The notes beneath the pieces were generated by a model. The model was not told the origin of the DNA, searched no databases, and saw only the letters and a program-made list of their open reading frames with translations. A stretch of DNA of 64,000 nt from Cellvibrio sp. pealriver (lineage in GTDB: Bacteria > Pseudomonadota > Gammaproteobacteria > Pseudomonadales > Cellvibrionaceae), in NCBI RefSeq assembly GCF_001183545.1, contig NZ_KQ236688.1:337139-401138 (forward strand), written 5' to 3'. Made by a program: the position numbers and the translations under genes. Positions 36,301 to 46,775 of the stretch are shown here, one piece after another; position 1 is the stretch's first letter; each line of letters opens with the position of its first letter.

Positions 36301-36425
36301 GCTAATACGGTGCGATTGGCATAGTCCGGGTTCAAGTCGCCGCTAAAGCCGGCATCGCGCAGGGCGTTGATGAAGCTGAGGTAGAGCGATTGGACGGGAG
36401 ATGTCTGGTCAATACGTGGAATCAT
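33372..36425 (-). CDS. ydiJ: YdiJ-type FAD and 4Fe-4S oxidoreductase (D-2-hydroxyglutarate dehydrogenase family)
   Basis: A 1017-residue flavoprotein. The N-terminal half is an FAD_binding_4 domain (LSPRGGGTGTNGQSLTDGLV, GMINTDASGQGSCRYGKTRD, CGSEGTLGFITEAKI) followed by the FAD-oxidase C domain (YGMFGHVDAGVLHVRP; LLWGEHGKGVRSEY). The C-terminal half carries iron-sulfur cysteines (GCLACKSCVGQCPIKVDVP) and the CCG-type domain (ETGCCGMAGTYGHE). This fused layout is YdiJ rather than separate GlcD/GlcF subunits. YdiJ homologues have been reported to oxidise D-2-hydroxyglutarate; D-lactate or another 2-hydroxyacid remains possible. It sits between mltF and the DUF349 gene. Confidence 0.9.
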   Translation of the reverse strand: MIPRIDQTSPVQSLYLSFINALRDAGFSGDLNPDYANRTVLATDNSIYQVLPQGVLYPRDTADLVRIAKLSQEPQFQNIVLSPRGGGTGTNGQSLTDGLVIDTSKYMNQILEINVEERWVRVQCGVVKDQLNAAIKPHGLFFAPELSTSNRATIGGMINTDASGQGSCRYGKTRDHVLELTTVLLDGTEWTSSAIDEKTLEDLWRREDRVGEVHRVIDAIQREHHALIEQKFPKLNRCLTGYDLAHIRDEQGRFNLNNILCGSEGTLGFITEAKINLLPIPKCSALINVNYRDFNVALRDATQLMKADPTSIETVDSKVLNLAMNDIVWHSVSEFFPAPESGEKIQGINLVEYTADSDDALKADVKKLTDLLDQAAQDSSTGRISYSIAWGNDAVNKIWGMRKKAVGLLGNVEGEIRPVPFVEDTAVPPENLADFIFEFRAVLDEHKLTYGMFGHVDAGVLHVRPALNMKDPAQEKMVRVITDKVVALTQKYNGLLWGEHGKGVRSEYAPAFFGELYPQIQRIKAAFDPRNQLNPGKIATPSADIALLKIDGVPTRGQIDRKIPVQVWEGYSEGMHCNGNGLCYNWNPNDAMCPSWKGTRERKHSPKGRASLMREWLKQMSERGVNAVEESKKLKRASFVFGLPARVINTLGKRKGEYDFSHEVHDSMMGCLACKSCVGQCPIKVDVPEFRAKFLELYYSRYLRPLKDYFIGGLEFMIPTLAKMPWAYNLVMKPQFMQRFMARFIGMVDSPLLTGINLHTAAQKLDVNYATLENIAQLSASEKSRAVILVQDAFTSYFETPLVIDTLTLLKKLGFVPLLAPFKPNGKPLQVHGFLKAFAKAADANATQLNGLASSGIPLVGIEPAMTLAYRAEYKKVLGDNAPKVQLIQEWLAKQSEQLSEKTREFKSADFSLLAHCTEKTNAVSSIKDWQTIFNTLGQKLNVIETGCCGMAGTYGHETSNVETSKKIYSLSWSQVVNNPANSGKLTATGYSCRSQTKRIDNLKLPHPVQILLQQLL

Positions 36426-36511
36426 GGGGCGGTCATCGATCGGCTGCTATTTGATAGGTCGCCATTCTACTCCCTTGCCTTTTCAATGTCCTGATCTTGC
36501 AGCTAAAACAA

Positions 36512-36535
36512 AAACTGCCGCAGAGGCGGCAGTTT
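36512..36535 (-). terminator. intrinsic terminator of mltF
   Basis: A 10-bp perfect stem AAACTGCCGC/GCGGCAGTTT with a four-base loop. On the minus strand it is followed by TTTGTTTT, placing it 32 bases after the mltF stop. Confidence 0.88.
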
Positions 36536-36566
36536 GAAATGGAAGCTTGGGAAGTAAGTTGACTGG

Positions 36567-38084
36567 TTAAAGCACAGAAATCGCTGTACCTGTTTCCTGG
36601 TGAGTGGATGTACTGTTCTGGTTGTCATCACCTGTTTGGCGGGTATTGGCGGACAATCGACTACCTGCACCAGTGGTTGCAATGCGGAATTCTTCCTGCT
36701 GCTGATGCCAAGCAATAATTTTATAGTAGTTAAGAACGTTATCGACAAATTTGACTGGTTCCCAGCCGCGCATATAGCCATGTTTGGCGCGGCTGTAATA
36801 TTGCTGCTTCGATAACAGTGGCATGTATTTGCGCACATCTTCCCACTTGCTTGGGTTACCGCCCATGCGTTCGGTTAGCACGCGTGCATCTTCCAGGTGG
36901 CCAAGCCCTTGGTTGTAGGCCGCGAGGGCAAAGTGCAGACGCTCTTCTTCTTCAATTCGCTCGGGTAAACGCTCCAATAACATACGCAGGTATTTGGCAC
37001 CGCCATAAATGCTTTGTTGGGGATTTTCGCGGTCTTTGATACCCACGGCTTTTGCAGTGTTTTTTGTTAGCATCATCAGGCCGCGAACCCCGGTATGAGA
37101 GCGAGCATCGGCTTTCCAGTGCGACTCCTGATAGCTAATTGCTGCCAGTAATTGCCAGTCAAGATCAAACTTGTCCGCAGCGAGTTTCATGTCCTCAATC
37201 CATTGCGGCAGGCGTTGCTCCAGCCGATAGGTAAAGGCCATGGCTTCGCCGGTGGTGACCTCTTCTATATGGCGATCAAAAAATTCTTCGGTCACTTTAG
37301 CCAGTGAGCCGTCGGCTTTAATACTGTTCAGGTATTTTTGGGCTGCATCGAACAGGCTGTTGTCTTTTTGTGCCGGGAATGCCCAGGCTAAAGGTTGTGG
37401 GTCGCTTACATCAAACGCCAGACGGGCTTTGGGATAAGAATAACGATTAAGGTCATAGGCGCTGGAGTCGATCACGGCATAATCCGCTTCGCCTTTATTG
37501 ACCATATCCAGCAGATCGATCATTTCGGCGTTTTCCAGTGGCTGCCACTGGAGGTAAGGGAAGTCTTGTCGCAGCTTGCGCAAACGCGCCCAGTGCGATG
37601 GATTGGCAATCACCAGCACTTTCTTGCCCTTGAGGTCTTTAATGCTGGCAGGCATAGGTAGGCGGCTGTTGTAGACCAGCTGCTGGGTAATTTGCATAAA
37701 AGGCGTGGAAAAGCGCAGTGTAGTATCGGTGCTTTCAAGGGCAGTGAGGCCAGCAGCGGCGAAATCCACTTGCTGCGCGGCAACGCTATCGAGCATCTGG
37801 CCAAGGTTGGGCTGGTCTTCAATGACCAGATTTACGCCGAGCGAATCCGCAAAGCCTTTTACAAGGCTATATTCAAAACCTGTGAGGCCATTGGAGCCTT
37901 CGTAATAAGTAGTAGGGCCGTTGCTTGATAAAATGCGCAACTCGCCTGCTTCCAGCACCTTTTCCAACTGGGTTGGGGGGGTGCTGCGTACCAGCAAAAC
38001 ACTGCTGGCAAACAATGACGTGCCGACAACAAGGCTCGTCAGGATGGACTTAATCACTAACACTGATGGTTTGCGAATTTCCAT
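36567..38084 (-). CDS. mltF: membrane-bound lytic murein transglycosylase F
   Basis: A peptidoglycan-cleaving enzyme of 505 residues with the two-domain MltF layout. An N-terminal signal or anchor (IKSILTSLVVGTSLFASSVL) is followed by a periplasmic solute-binding-like domain (ELRILSSNGPTTYYEGSNGL, GFEYSLVKGFADSLGV, DFAAAGLTALESTDT), which regulates activity by binding muropeptide, and a C-terminal SLT domain. The catalytic glutamate is in AAISYQESHWKADARS, with GLMMLTKNTAKAVGI and AAYNQGLGHLEDAR typical of family 1E. The C-terminus is an S/T/Q/N-rich tail. The ATG has GGAG nine bases upstream. It is divergent from purL across a 1.26-kb gap; mltF next to purL is also seen in Pseudomonas. Confidence 0.94.
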   Translation of the reverse strand: MEIRKPSVLVIKSILTSLVVGTSLFASSVLLVRSTPPTQLEKVLEAGELRILSSNGPTTYYEGSNGLTGFEYSLVKGFADSLGVNLVIEDQPNLGQMLDSVAAQQVDFAAAGLTALESTDTTLRFSTPFMQITQQLVYNSRLPMPASIKDLKGKKVLVIANPSHWARLRKLRQDFPYLQWQPLENAEMIDLLDMVNKGEADYAVIDSSAYDLNRYSYPKARLAFDVSDPQPLAWAFPAQKDNSLFDAAQKYLNSIKADGSLAKVTEEFFDRHIEEVTTGEAMAFTYRLEQRLPQWIEDMKLAADKFDLDWQLLAAISYQESHWKADARSHTGVRGLMMLTKNTAKAVGIKDRENPQQSIYGGAKYLRMLLERLPERIEEEERLHFALAAYNQGLGHLEDARVLTERMGGNPSKWEDVRKYMPLLSKQQYYSRAKHGYMRGWEPVKFVDNVLNYYKIIAWHQQQEEFRIATTGAGSRLSANTRQTGDDNQNSTSTHQETGTAISVL

Positions 38085-39109
38085 AAGGGGTTACTCCGGT
38101 TGCTGAACTGCAACGCCCGAAAGGGTGTTCTCTTCGTGTGTGCGCATTCATGCCGAATCCAATCCATTAATGACCCGTGCAAATACCCCGCCATGGTATA
38201 GGCACTTTTTTTGTGTGCCTAGCTTGTTTTTTGAGCATATATGGGCTAGCGGTTTTGGCTAAAAAGTGACCTTTTGGTGTTGGGGCCAGATCTGGTGCGG
38301 GATACAGCAGATTTGTGTATATGAAAAGAAGCCGACAAACGGTCGAAAAAAAGTAAAAAAATGTGATTTCAGGCCTTATTTAAGGTCCAATGTTGCGCAC
38401 AAAAACGCGCGATTTCGTAAGTTTTTGTAAAAAATCTGCACAAAAATACGGCAAATATTCAGATTTTTTAGTTATAAGAACTTATTTGCGTTCGCACGAT
38501 TAATTTTTTTATCGAATTACTAAAAAGTTATAAGCAGAAACTTGAAGTTTAATTTTAGGGGTATTTATTTTCCGATTCGTTTTTCATTCTGTAGAAAAGC
38601 GAAAAAATATTATGGATTTTTATTTTTACATGATGATGTAAGCATCGATCAAATGATGCAGAGAAATTTATTATTTAAAATAACTCTCATGATACTAGAT
38701 TTTAAAATTCCATTTTTTGTCAGATACGCAATGTTTTTAGCCTGATCCCTTATGATCATCTGGTAATCAAAAAAATTATATGTCGTAAATTCATGGGTGT
38801 TTTCGTTTGATTTTTTTCGGTTTAACAGGGTAGGTAAATTTTTATGGAAAATCTCACTGCTATTTAAATAGCATTTTTGTTTTTCATGGACATCATGATT
38901 CGTGCTTCAGTTTATTGAGAAAGCTATTTTTCTATTTAATAATTCAGAAAATTTTTCGTTCTTGTTTTTTCTGAATAATTGATTTTTTGATACGGTGAAA
39001 AAGGCAGAAATTTTATTGTTGCGCTGGCGAATGTCTTTTGAATGCCCGAAGTGAAGATTCTTATCTATACAATCAACTGAAGCATCTGGCACTGAGGTTG
39101 ATGTTCTAG
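38085..39109. other. 1-kb AT-rich gap without a supported gene
   Basis: Strikingly AT-rich, especially 38330-39060, compared with its neighbours. Short frames exist on both strands (for example 38542-38745) but none has a ribosome site and recognisable protein character. An imperfectly placed dyad AAAAAATCTG/CAGATTTTTT lies at 38429-38438 and 38460-38469. AGTTATAAG occurs twice (38469 and 38525). It looks like decayed or foreign DNA and must also hold the mltF promoter at its left end. Confidence 0.55.
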
Positions 39110-39244
39110 CGTGCAGATACCACTGGTGTTGAAAGCGGGTTTGGTCGGGCGTTTGTTATTGCACGCTATTTGGGAATTACTCCGGTGGCACTCAGCCGTA
39201 TCCGCAAACGCCTTGATATCCAATCAGCAAGCTGGACAGGGTAG
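39110..39244 (+). pseudogene. C-terminal remnant of a Crp/Fnr-family regulator
   Basis: After an in-frame TAG (39107-39109) the frame encodes a 44-residue piece containing GRAFVIARYLGITPVALSRI followed by RKRLDI, the recognition helix-turn-helix typical of cNMP-binding Crp/Fnr-type regulators, and then a stop at 39242-39244. No start codon, no cNMP-binding domain and no intact upstream frame exist, so this is a leftover of a larger gene, destroyed by deletion or by insertion of the AT-rich DNA to its left. It ends 100 bases before purL. Confidence 0.7.
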
Positions 39245-39344
39245 GGGAAAAAAGTCTCTCGGGCAGTGCCTAAATCCAGTACAATGCGCGCCTCTCTTTT
39301 GTCATTAATCCTTTGTTACCACCCATGCCGAGGCTCTTCCCACT

Positions 39345-42300
39345 ATGTTAATCCTGCGTGGCGCTCCCGCTCTTTCCAGTTTCCGTACCCAAAAACTCCT
39401 GTCCAGTCTGCAACAACGCGTTCCTGCGGTGACCGGTGTCAGCTCGGAATTTGTCCACTTTGCCAATGTGTCTTCCCCCTTGAGTGATGCTCAACAGCAA
39501 GTTCTCAAGCAGTTGCTGACCTATGGCCCCAAAGTAGAGCAAGAAGCCAGTCATGATGGTGAGTTATTCCTTGTGGTTCCTCGCCTCGGTACGATTTCCC
39601 CTTGGGCATCCAAGGCCACGGATATTGCCAAAAATACCGGTTTGGAAAATGTGAAGCGCATTGAGCGCGGTATTGCTTACTATGTGACTGGCGCTGCTGC
39701 TGCTGATCGCGCCGCTATTGCTGCCCTGTTACATGACCGCATGGTGGAAACGGTATTTGATAGTTTGGAAGCGGCAGAACAGTTATTTATCCAACAGCAA
39801 CCGGCAGCACAAACCTCGGTAGATATCCTCGGCGGTGGTCGTGCCGCTCTGGTAGAGGCGAATAAATCCCTCGGTTTGGCGCTGGCCGAAGACGAAATCG
39901 ATTATCTCGTAGAAAGCTTCACCCATTTGGGCCGCAACCCGATCGATGTCGAGTTGATGATGTTTGCCCAAGCCAACTCCGAGCACTGCCGCCATAAAAT
40001 CTTCAATGCGTCATGGACTATCGACGGTGAAGAGCAGCAGCGCAGTCTGTTCAAAATGATCAAAAACACCAATGAAGTGGGCGGTGAAGATGTACTTTCC
40101 GCTTATGCCGATAACGCTGCGGTAGTGGTTGGCCACGAAGCAGGGCGCTTCTATCCGAACCCTGAAACCAAAGCCTACGAATACACCCAACAGCCAATTC
40201 ATATATTGATGAAGGTGGAAACCCACAACCATCCAACCGCAATTTCTCCGTTCTCGGGTGCAGGTACCGGTGCCGGTGGTGAAATTCGCGATGAAGGTGC
40301 TGTTGGCCGCGGCTCCAAGCCTAAAGTTGGCTTGACCGGTTTCACCGTATCCAACCTGCAGATCCCTGGTTTTGAGCAGCCCTGGGAACAGAATTACGGT
40401 AAACCTAATCGCATCGTGAATGCGCTCGACATCATGATCGAAGGCCCCATTGGCGGTGCGGCGTTTAACAATGAATTTGGTCGCCCGAATATTTGCGGTT
40501 ATTTCCGTACCTTTGAAGAAAACTTTGACGGCGAGCGTCGCGGTTACCACAAGCCAATTATGTTGGCGGGTGGTTACGGCAATATCAAAACTGAACATAT
40601 CGAGAAACCGCCCTTCGGCGCGGGCACCAAGCTTGTTGTTCTCGGTGGCCCGGCGATGTTGATCGGCCTTGGTGGTGGTGCTGCGTCTTCGATGACTTCC
40701 GGTTCTTCCTCTGAAGATCTGGACTTCGCCTCCGTACAACGCCAGAACCCCGAAATGGAGCGTCGCTGTCAGGAAGTGATCGACGCCTGTTGGCAGTTGG
40801 GTGATAAAAACCCCATCGCGTTTATTCACGATGTTGGCGCAGGTGGTCTCTCCAACGCATTTCCTGAGCTGGTAAAAGACGGCGGCACCGGCGGCAAGTT
40901 TGAATTGCGCAATGTACCCAATGATGAGCCGAGCATGAGCCCATTGGCGATTTGGTGTAACGAATCGCAAGAGCGTTATGTGCTGGCGATTGCGCCGGCA
41001 GACCTGCCGCGCTTTGAAGCCATTTGCCAACGCGAGCGCGCGGCTTACGCTGTTGTCGGTGAAGCGACTGACGAAAAACATTTGTTGGTTAATGACAAAC
41101 ATTTCGATGCAAAACCGGTTGATTTACCAATGTCAGTATTGTTTGGCAAACCGCCAAAAATGCATCGCGTTGCGGAAAAGCACACTGCAAAAACTAGCGA
41201 GTTCAGCACTGCTGGTATTGAATTAAAAGAGGCTGCTGAGCGCGTTCTTAAACACCCAGCGGTAGCGAGCAAAAATTTCCTGATCACCATCGGCGACCGT
41301 TCGGTAACCGGTATGGTTGCACGCGATCAAATGGTTGGTCCGTGGCAAGTTCCTGTTGCCGATGTTGCGGTAACTACCATCAGCTATGACTCCTACGCAG
41401 GAGAAGCGATGAGTATGGGCGAGCGCACACCGGTTGCTTTGTTGGATGCGCCAGCATCTGGTCGCATGGCGATTGCGGAAGCGATTACCAATATCGCCGC
41501 AACGCGTATTGCAAAACTGTCTGATGTAAAACTGTCAGCCAACTGGATGTGCGCTGCTGGCCATAAAGGCGAAGAAGAAAAACTGTATCGCACAGTAGAA
41601 GCCGTTGGTATGGAATTGTGCCCGGCACTGGGCATTACGATTCCGGTTGGAAAAGATTCCATGTCCATGCGCACGGCGTGGAAAGAGGGCGATGAAAACA
41701 AAGCGGTAACTGCGCCGCTGTCGTTGGTAATTTCTGCGTTCTCGCCTGTGGTCGATGTGCGTCAAACCTTGACTCCACAATTGCGTACAGACAAAGGCGA
41801 TACTGATTTAATTCTGGTTGATCTCGGCAACGGTAAAAACCGCTTGGGCGGTTCTATTCTCGCGCAGGTTTACAACCAGCTTGGTCAAACACCTGCGGAT
41901 CTGGATTCTGCTGAGCAACTCAAAAACTTTTTTAATGCAACGCAAGCAAGTCTTGCTGCCAATGAATTGCTCGCATACCACGACCGCTCTGATGGTGGTT
42001 TATTCGCGACCATTGCAGAAATGGCTTTCGCTGGTCATACCGGTGTAAGCATTAATTTGGATGGCTTGGGTGAAGATGCGCTTGCTGTACTGTTCAGTGA
42101 AGAAGCGGGTGCCGTAGTACAAGTTGCGCGTGCGCAATCTGCTGCAGTGCAGAAACGTTTTGCTGATGCGGGATTAAAAGTCAATGTCATCGGTGGTTTG
42201 AACAGCAGCGATTCTTTAAATATCAGCCTGAACGGAAAAGTATTGTTCGATCAACCGCGCGCGCAATTGCAAGCGCTGTGGAGCGAAACCAGTTATCGCA

Positions 42301-43211
42301 TTCAAGCGCTGCGTGACAACCCTGTGTGCGCAGAACAAGAATTTGCCGCGATTACAAAGCCAAATCCTGGTTTGAGCGTAAAACTCAGCTACGACCAAAA
42401 TGACGATGTTGCTGCTCCGTTCATTAACACTGGCGTTCGTCCTGCTATCGCCGTGTTGCGTGAGCAGGGTGTTAATGGTCACGTGGAAATGGCGGCGGCA
42501 TTTGATCGCGCTGGTTTCAAAGCCGTTGATGTGCACATGAGCGATTTGCTTTCAGGTCGTGTATCACTGGAACAATTCAAAGGCTTGGTTGCCTGCGGTG
42601 GTTTCTCTTACGGTGACGTATTGGGTGCGGGTGAGGGTTGGTCGAAAACCATTTTGTTTAACAACAAAGTGCGCGATGAATTCGAACGTTTCTTCCATCG
42701 CAACGACACTTTCAGTTTGGGTGTATGTAACGGTTGCCAGATGATGTCCAACCTGAAAAATCTGATTCCCGGTGCTGATCATTGGCCGCGTTTTGTGCGT
42801 AACTTGTCTGAGCAATTTGAAGCGCGTTTTAGCTTGGTACAAGTACAGGAATCGTCATCCGTTTTGTTTAAAGGTATGAGCGGTTCGCATATGCCAGTAG
42901 CGGTTGCACACGGTGAAGGCTATGCCGAATTTGCCAATGCAGATGCGCTGAACGTGTGTAACGAGAGTGGCACGGTTGCGCTGCGTTTTATCGACAACAA
43001 TTTGCAAGCAACTGAAACCTATCCGGCTAACCCGAACGGTTCTCCATTGGGTATTACCAGCGTTGCCAGCAAAGATGGTCGCGTCACCATTATGATGCCG
43101 CACCCCGAGCGCGTATTCCGCGCAGTGACCAACTCCTGGAAACCGGATGATTGGAAAGACGATGGTGCATGGTTGCGCTTGTTCCGCAATGCGCGCGTGT
43201 TTGTGAGTTAA
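39345..43211 (+). CDS. purL: phosphoribosylformylglycinamidine synthase (large single-chain PurL)
   Basis: Fourth step of purine synthesis: converts FGAR, glutamine and ATP to FGAM. At 1288 residues this is the fused proteobacterial form. It contains an N-terminal PurS-like domain (~1-150), a linker, the two synthetase halves ([53 protein letters not shown]; later [20 protein letters not shown]) and a C-terminal class I glutaminase (~1035-1288) with the nucleophile cysteine in [13 protein letters not shown] and the His-Glu pair in [16 protein letters not shown] (39280-39285) may be the -10 of its promoter. A tight terminator follows. Confidence 0.97.
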   Translation: MLILRGAPALSSFRTQKLLSSLQQRVPAVTGVSSEFVHFANVSSPLSDAQQQVLKQLLTYGPKVEQEASHDGELFLVVPRLGTISPWASKATDIAKNTGLENVKRIERGIAYYVTGAAAADRAAIAALLHDRMVETVFDSLEAAEQLFIQQQPAAQTSVDILGGGRAALVEANKSLGLALAEDEIDYLVESFTHLGRNPIDVELMMFAQANSEHCRHKIFNASWTIDGEEQQRSLFKMIKNTNEVGGEDVLSAYADNAAVVVGHEAGRFYPNPETKAYEYTQQPIHILMKVETHNHPTAISPFSGAGTGAGGEIRDEGAVGRGSKPKVGLTGFTVSNLQIPGFEQPWEQNYGKPNRIVNALDIMIEGPIGGAAFNNEFGRPNICGYFRTFEENFDGERRGYHKPIMLAGGYGNIKTEHIEKPPFGAGTKLVVLGGPAMLIGLGGGAASSMTSGSSSEDLDFASVQRQNPEMERRCQEVIDACWQLGDKNPIAFIHDVGAGGLSNAFPELVKDGGTGGKFELRNVPNDEPSMSPLAIWCNESQERYVLAIAPADLPRFEAICQRERAAYAVVGEATDEKHLLVNDKHFDAKPVDLPMSVLFGKPPKMHRVAEKHTAKTSEFSTAGIELKEAAERVLKHPAVASKNFLITIGDRSVTGMVARDQMVGPWQVPVADVAVTTISYDSYAGEAMSMGERTPVALLDAPASGRMAIAEAITNIAATRIAKLSDVKLSANWMCAAGHKGEEEKLYRTVEAVGMELCPALGITIPVGKDSMSMRTAWKEGDENKAVTAPLSLVISAFSPVVDVRQTLTPQLRTDKGDTDLILVDLGNGKNRLGGSILAQVYNQLGQTPADLDSAEQLKNFFNATQASLAANELLAYHDRSDGGLFATIAEMAFAGHTGVSINLDGLGEDALAVLFSEEAGAVVQVARAQSAAVQKRFADAGLKVNVIGGLNSSDSLNISLNGKVLFDQPRAQLQALWSETSYRIQALRDNPVCAEQEFAAITKPNPGLSVKLSYDQNDDVAAPFINTGVRPAIAVLREQGVNGHVEMAAAFDRAGFKAVDVHMSDLLSGRVSLEQFKGLVACGGFSYGDVLGAGEGWSKTILFNNKVRDEFERFFHRNDTFSLGVCNGCQMMSNLKNLIPGADHWPRFVRNLSEQFEARFSLVQVQESSSVLFKGMSGSHMPVAVAHGEGYAEFANADALNVCNESGTVALRFIDNNLQATETYPANPNGSPLGITSVASKDGRVTIMMPHPERVFRAVTNSWKPDDWKDDGAWLRLFRNARVFVS

Positions 43212-43265
43212 TTACTGGCAATCCAAAATTCTCAACAAACAACATCATGTATAAAAATTATGTAT

Positions 43266-43288
43266 AGGAGGCTTCGGCCTCCTTTTTT
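43266..43288 (+). terminator. intrinsic terminator of purL
   Basis: Stem AGGAGGC/GCCTCCT closed by a stable TTCG tetraloop with a T-run, 55 bases after the purL stop. Confidence 0.92.
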
Positions 43289-43408
43289 GTTTCCAATGGC
43301 ACCACCTCAGTACTGTTAGTCACAATTTCTTACAATTCTTTTGAATTCCCTTTCGCATACTCCGGTACGACAAATTGACCTGATGCAATACAAAAAGGAG
43401 CGATGAAG

Positions 43409-44470
43409 ATGAAAATATCAAACGGCGTTACGCGCTGGTGCGGCGTTATTCTGGGCTTGTTGTTAGCGGCTTGTGGTAGCGATGATTTACCCAAACCCAG
43501 TATCACTGTTGCACACGATGGTCTTGATGGACGAATCATCACGCGTTTGTATGCTGATAAGCAGACGTTGTTAGCTGCGACGGATCGCGGCTTGTATCGC
43601 AAAGTAAGCGCGCAGCGCACGTGGGAGGCTGCAGGGTTGGTGGATCGGGAAGTGTTGGATCTTGCGATTATCGCTCCCAATCACTATCTCGCCACGACAG
43701 AGCGCCAACATGATGATTCGGTTGAACATCGCTTATTTGAAACGCTCAATGGCGGTAGTACATGGCAGGAGATTGCACACAATTTTGGTGGTGATGAAGG
43801 CACGGAGGCGTTGTACGGCATGCACTACGATGATGACAACAACGCCCTTTATGCGACTGGTATTGAGGCGTTGGGTGTTTCTTACGATGAAGGGCGCAGC
43901 TGGCAATTGCTGAGTGGTATGTGGCATGGGTTTGGGCAGCGCAAAACTATTGTAAAACGCAACCCTGCAACTAACGAAATTTGGTTCGGCGGGCAAAATG
44001 CTTTCGAGCAATTGGTGTTGAATGTGTATTCTCTGGATACAAAAGAACTGCGTAGCTATCGCGATTTGTTGCCCAACCCCAGCGTGATTTACGGTATTCA
44101 ATTTGATCGCGCTCGCCCTGACTGGGTGATGGTATCGGGTGAGGGAGGGGTGTTGGCCAGCAGCAATCGCGGAGCCAATTGGACTACGTTAATTGGCGAT
44201 GTGGATTATCGTTTTTACTTTGATGTCGCCATAGATCCATTAACACCTGCGACGTTTTATACCGCGGGTTGGGATAAAAATTGGGATACTCCGCAGCCCC
44301 TGATTTTTGAAGTATCTAACGATGGCGGCCAGCGATGGAAGAAATACCGTCATAATGACCCCACGCTGTTTGGCGGCGTGCGCAGTATGATCGCCGTGGT
44401 TGAAGACGGCAAAACCCGCGTCTATTTAGGCTTGTATCGCGGCGGCATTATGAAAGTCACGATTCATTAG
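43409..44470 (+). CDS. lipoprotein with BNR/sialidase-like beta-propeller repeats
   Basis: A 353-residue exported lipoprotein of unknown function. The start at 43409 sits eight bases after GGAG, whereas the ATG at 43403 is too close. The signal peptide ends in the lipobox LLLAAC (C22), followed by GSDD. The aspartate pair further along could influence sorting, but C+2 is glycine, so outer-membrane destination is expected. The rest shows repeated LYAT/D.G..W blades of the BNR/Ycf48 type (TDRGLYRKVS, TLNGGSTWQEI, SYDEGRSWQLL, SSNRGANWTTL, SNDGGQRWKKY). Such propellers act in binding or assembly rather than catalysis. It has its own terminator; no operon partner is evident. Confidence 0.85.
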   Translation: MKISNGVTRWCGVILGLLLAACGSDDLPKPSITVAHDGLDGRIITRLYADKQTLLAATDRGLYRKVSAQRTWEAAGLVDREVLDLAIIAPNHYLATTERQHDDSVEHRLFETLNGGSTWQEIAHNFGGDEGTEALYGMHYDDDNNALYATGIEALGVSYDEGRSWQLLSGMWHGFGQRKTIVKRNPATNEIWFGGQNAFEQLVLNVYSLDTKELRSYRDLLPNPSVIYGIQFDRARPDWVMVSGEGGVLASSNRGANWTTLIGDVDYRFYFDVAIDPLTPATFYTAGWDKNWDTPQPLIFEVSNDGGQRWKKYRHNDPTLFGGVRSMIAVVEDGKTRVYLGLYRGGIMKVTIH

Positions 44471-44513
44471 TTTCATATTCATTTCCCTGCAGACTACAAA
44501 ATATTACAAACTC

Positions 44514-44546
44514 AACCGGGATGTATTAGTCTCCCGGTTTGTTTTT
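44514..44546 (+). terminator. intrinsic terminator after the propeller lipoprotein
   Basis: AACCGGGA pairs with TCCCGGTT around a ten-base loop and is followed by TGTTTTTG. It is 44 bases after the stop codon. Confidence 0.8.
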
Positions 44547-44717
44547 GTGCTTCAATAACTTACGAACATATGCCGAAAGCGATAACGCTACCGGGTTCGG
44601 GGGCGGCGCTGTTACCCATTGAACCCTGAATTACGTATAACGTCTTATTCATTACTTGCAGCAGTGTTGCAGGAATAGTCTCCAAAATCCTCGTTAATGA
44701 AACAGGTAGATAATGCT

Positions 44718-45410
44718 ATGAAAACCATGAAACACACTATGACAACGATTGCACTGGTGGTGCTGGCAGCCAGTGTGATAACCGGTTGTTCATTTACCAA
44801 ACCCCATGAAAAAGAGGCCCAGTTAAAAGCCGACAAAGCAGGCCTGACAGCCGTTGAGAAAACACGCTTTGATGGTACGTTTATCGCCAAAGGTGCGGAG
44901 TTTTCGCAATACAAAAAGTTGTTGGTTGAGCAACTGGATTTGAGCGATGTGAAAATCCGCAAACAGACGGGAACCAATATGGTTTACGACACGCCTTGGG
45001 AGTTGAATGACACAGATCGTCGCTATTATTCAGAGCGTTACACTGAAGCGCTGATGAATAATTTGATTGCCGATGGTACTTACTCAACCGCCGTGCAAGC
45101 AGGCCCGGATGTGATGACGGTATCTGCCAAAGTATTGGAAATTGCGCCTTTGGCTAGCAAAGACGATATGAAGGGCCGCCCCAACCGAATGAAAGTGTAT
45201 AGCGAAGGTATGGGGACCATGACTCTGGAAATTTCGCTGTACGACTCCGTATCCGGTAAGCCGCTTGCGATTATTACTGACCAGCGTGATTTGGGAAAAA
45301 TATGGGAGGAAAATAATCGGGTGACAAACAATATCCAGGTGCGTTTGGCGTTTAACCATTGGCTGCGTAATTTGCGCACCGAGCTGGATAAAGTATCGGA
45401 TCGTCATTAA
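44718..45410 (+). CDS. DUF3313-family lipoprotein
   Basis: A 230-residue exported protein. The ATG at 44718 gives a compact lipoprotein signal (MKTMKHTMTTIALVVLAASV ending in lipobox ITGC); ATGs at 44697 and 44727 are alternatives. After the cysteine, the mature part (RFDGTFIAKGAEFSQYKKLL, YYSERYTEALMNNLI, DVMTVSAKVLEIAPLA, GTMTLEISLYDSVSGKPLA) matches the DUF3313 pattern, whose members are periplasmic/outer-membrane lipoproteins of unknown function. It ends in a large bidirectional terminator facing trxB. Confidence 0.85.
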   Translation: MKTMKHTMTTIALVVLAASVITGCSFTKPHEKEAQLKADKAGLTAVEKTRFDGTFIAKGAEFSQYKKLLVEQLDLSDVKIRKQTGTNMVYDTPWELNDTDRRYYSERYTEALMNNLIADGTYSTAVQAGPDVMTVSAKVLEIAPLASKDDMKGRPNRMKVYSEGMGTMTLEISLYDSVSGKPLAIITDQRDLGKIWEENNRVTNNIQVRLAFNHWLRNLRTELDKVSDRH

Positions 45411-45430
45411 TCCACTATTAAGTGGTGCAT

Positions 45431-45470
45431 AAAAAAAGAGGAAAACCCGAACGGGTTTTCCTCTTTTTTT
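45431..45470. terminator. large bidirectional terminator
   Basis: An 18-bp-class stem, AAAAAAAGAGGAAAACCCG pairing with the complementary right arm, loop AA, between convergent genes. Long A and T runs on either side make it effective in both directions. Confidence 0.92.
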
Positions 45471-45582
45471 ATCACGCTTTCTATCACACTTTTTTAGCTT
45501 AGCCGCTTCTTTTTAATCACTTCTTTTTTCACTGCAATAAAAAGAAAAAGTGCTTCAATCAAATGCTGTGAAAAAATCGCGA

Positions 45583-46548
<966 letters not shown>

Positions 46549-46775
46549 TTAATAAAGATGGGATAGTCGAATAGGAGGTAATCGCAATGTGGGGGCATGA
46601 TAGGCCAATCACAATAGCCGTGCAAAATTGTCTGGCTCAATCTGCCGGATTGGAAATGGCTATGTGGGGATTTAGTGCACTGGATAGCGGCGCAGATTAA
46701 CGACAATGCGTGCGACCGCGTGCTCGAAAATGTGATCGAATAGTGTGCTTGCAGAATGGGTGCCGGCGGATTTGG

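Noticed and set aside
38542..38745. 67-codon open frame in the AT-rich gap
   Set aside because: No ribosome site, no recognisable protein character, and open frames of this length are expected by chance.
40011..41102. 363-codon minus-strand open frame inside purL
   Set aside because: Purl is unmistakable on the plus strand over its full length; the antisense frame has no domain features.
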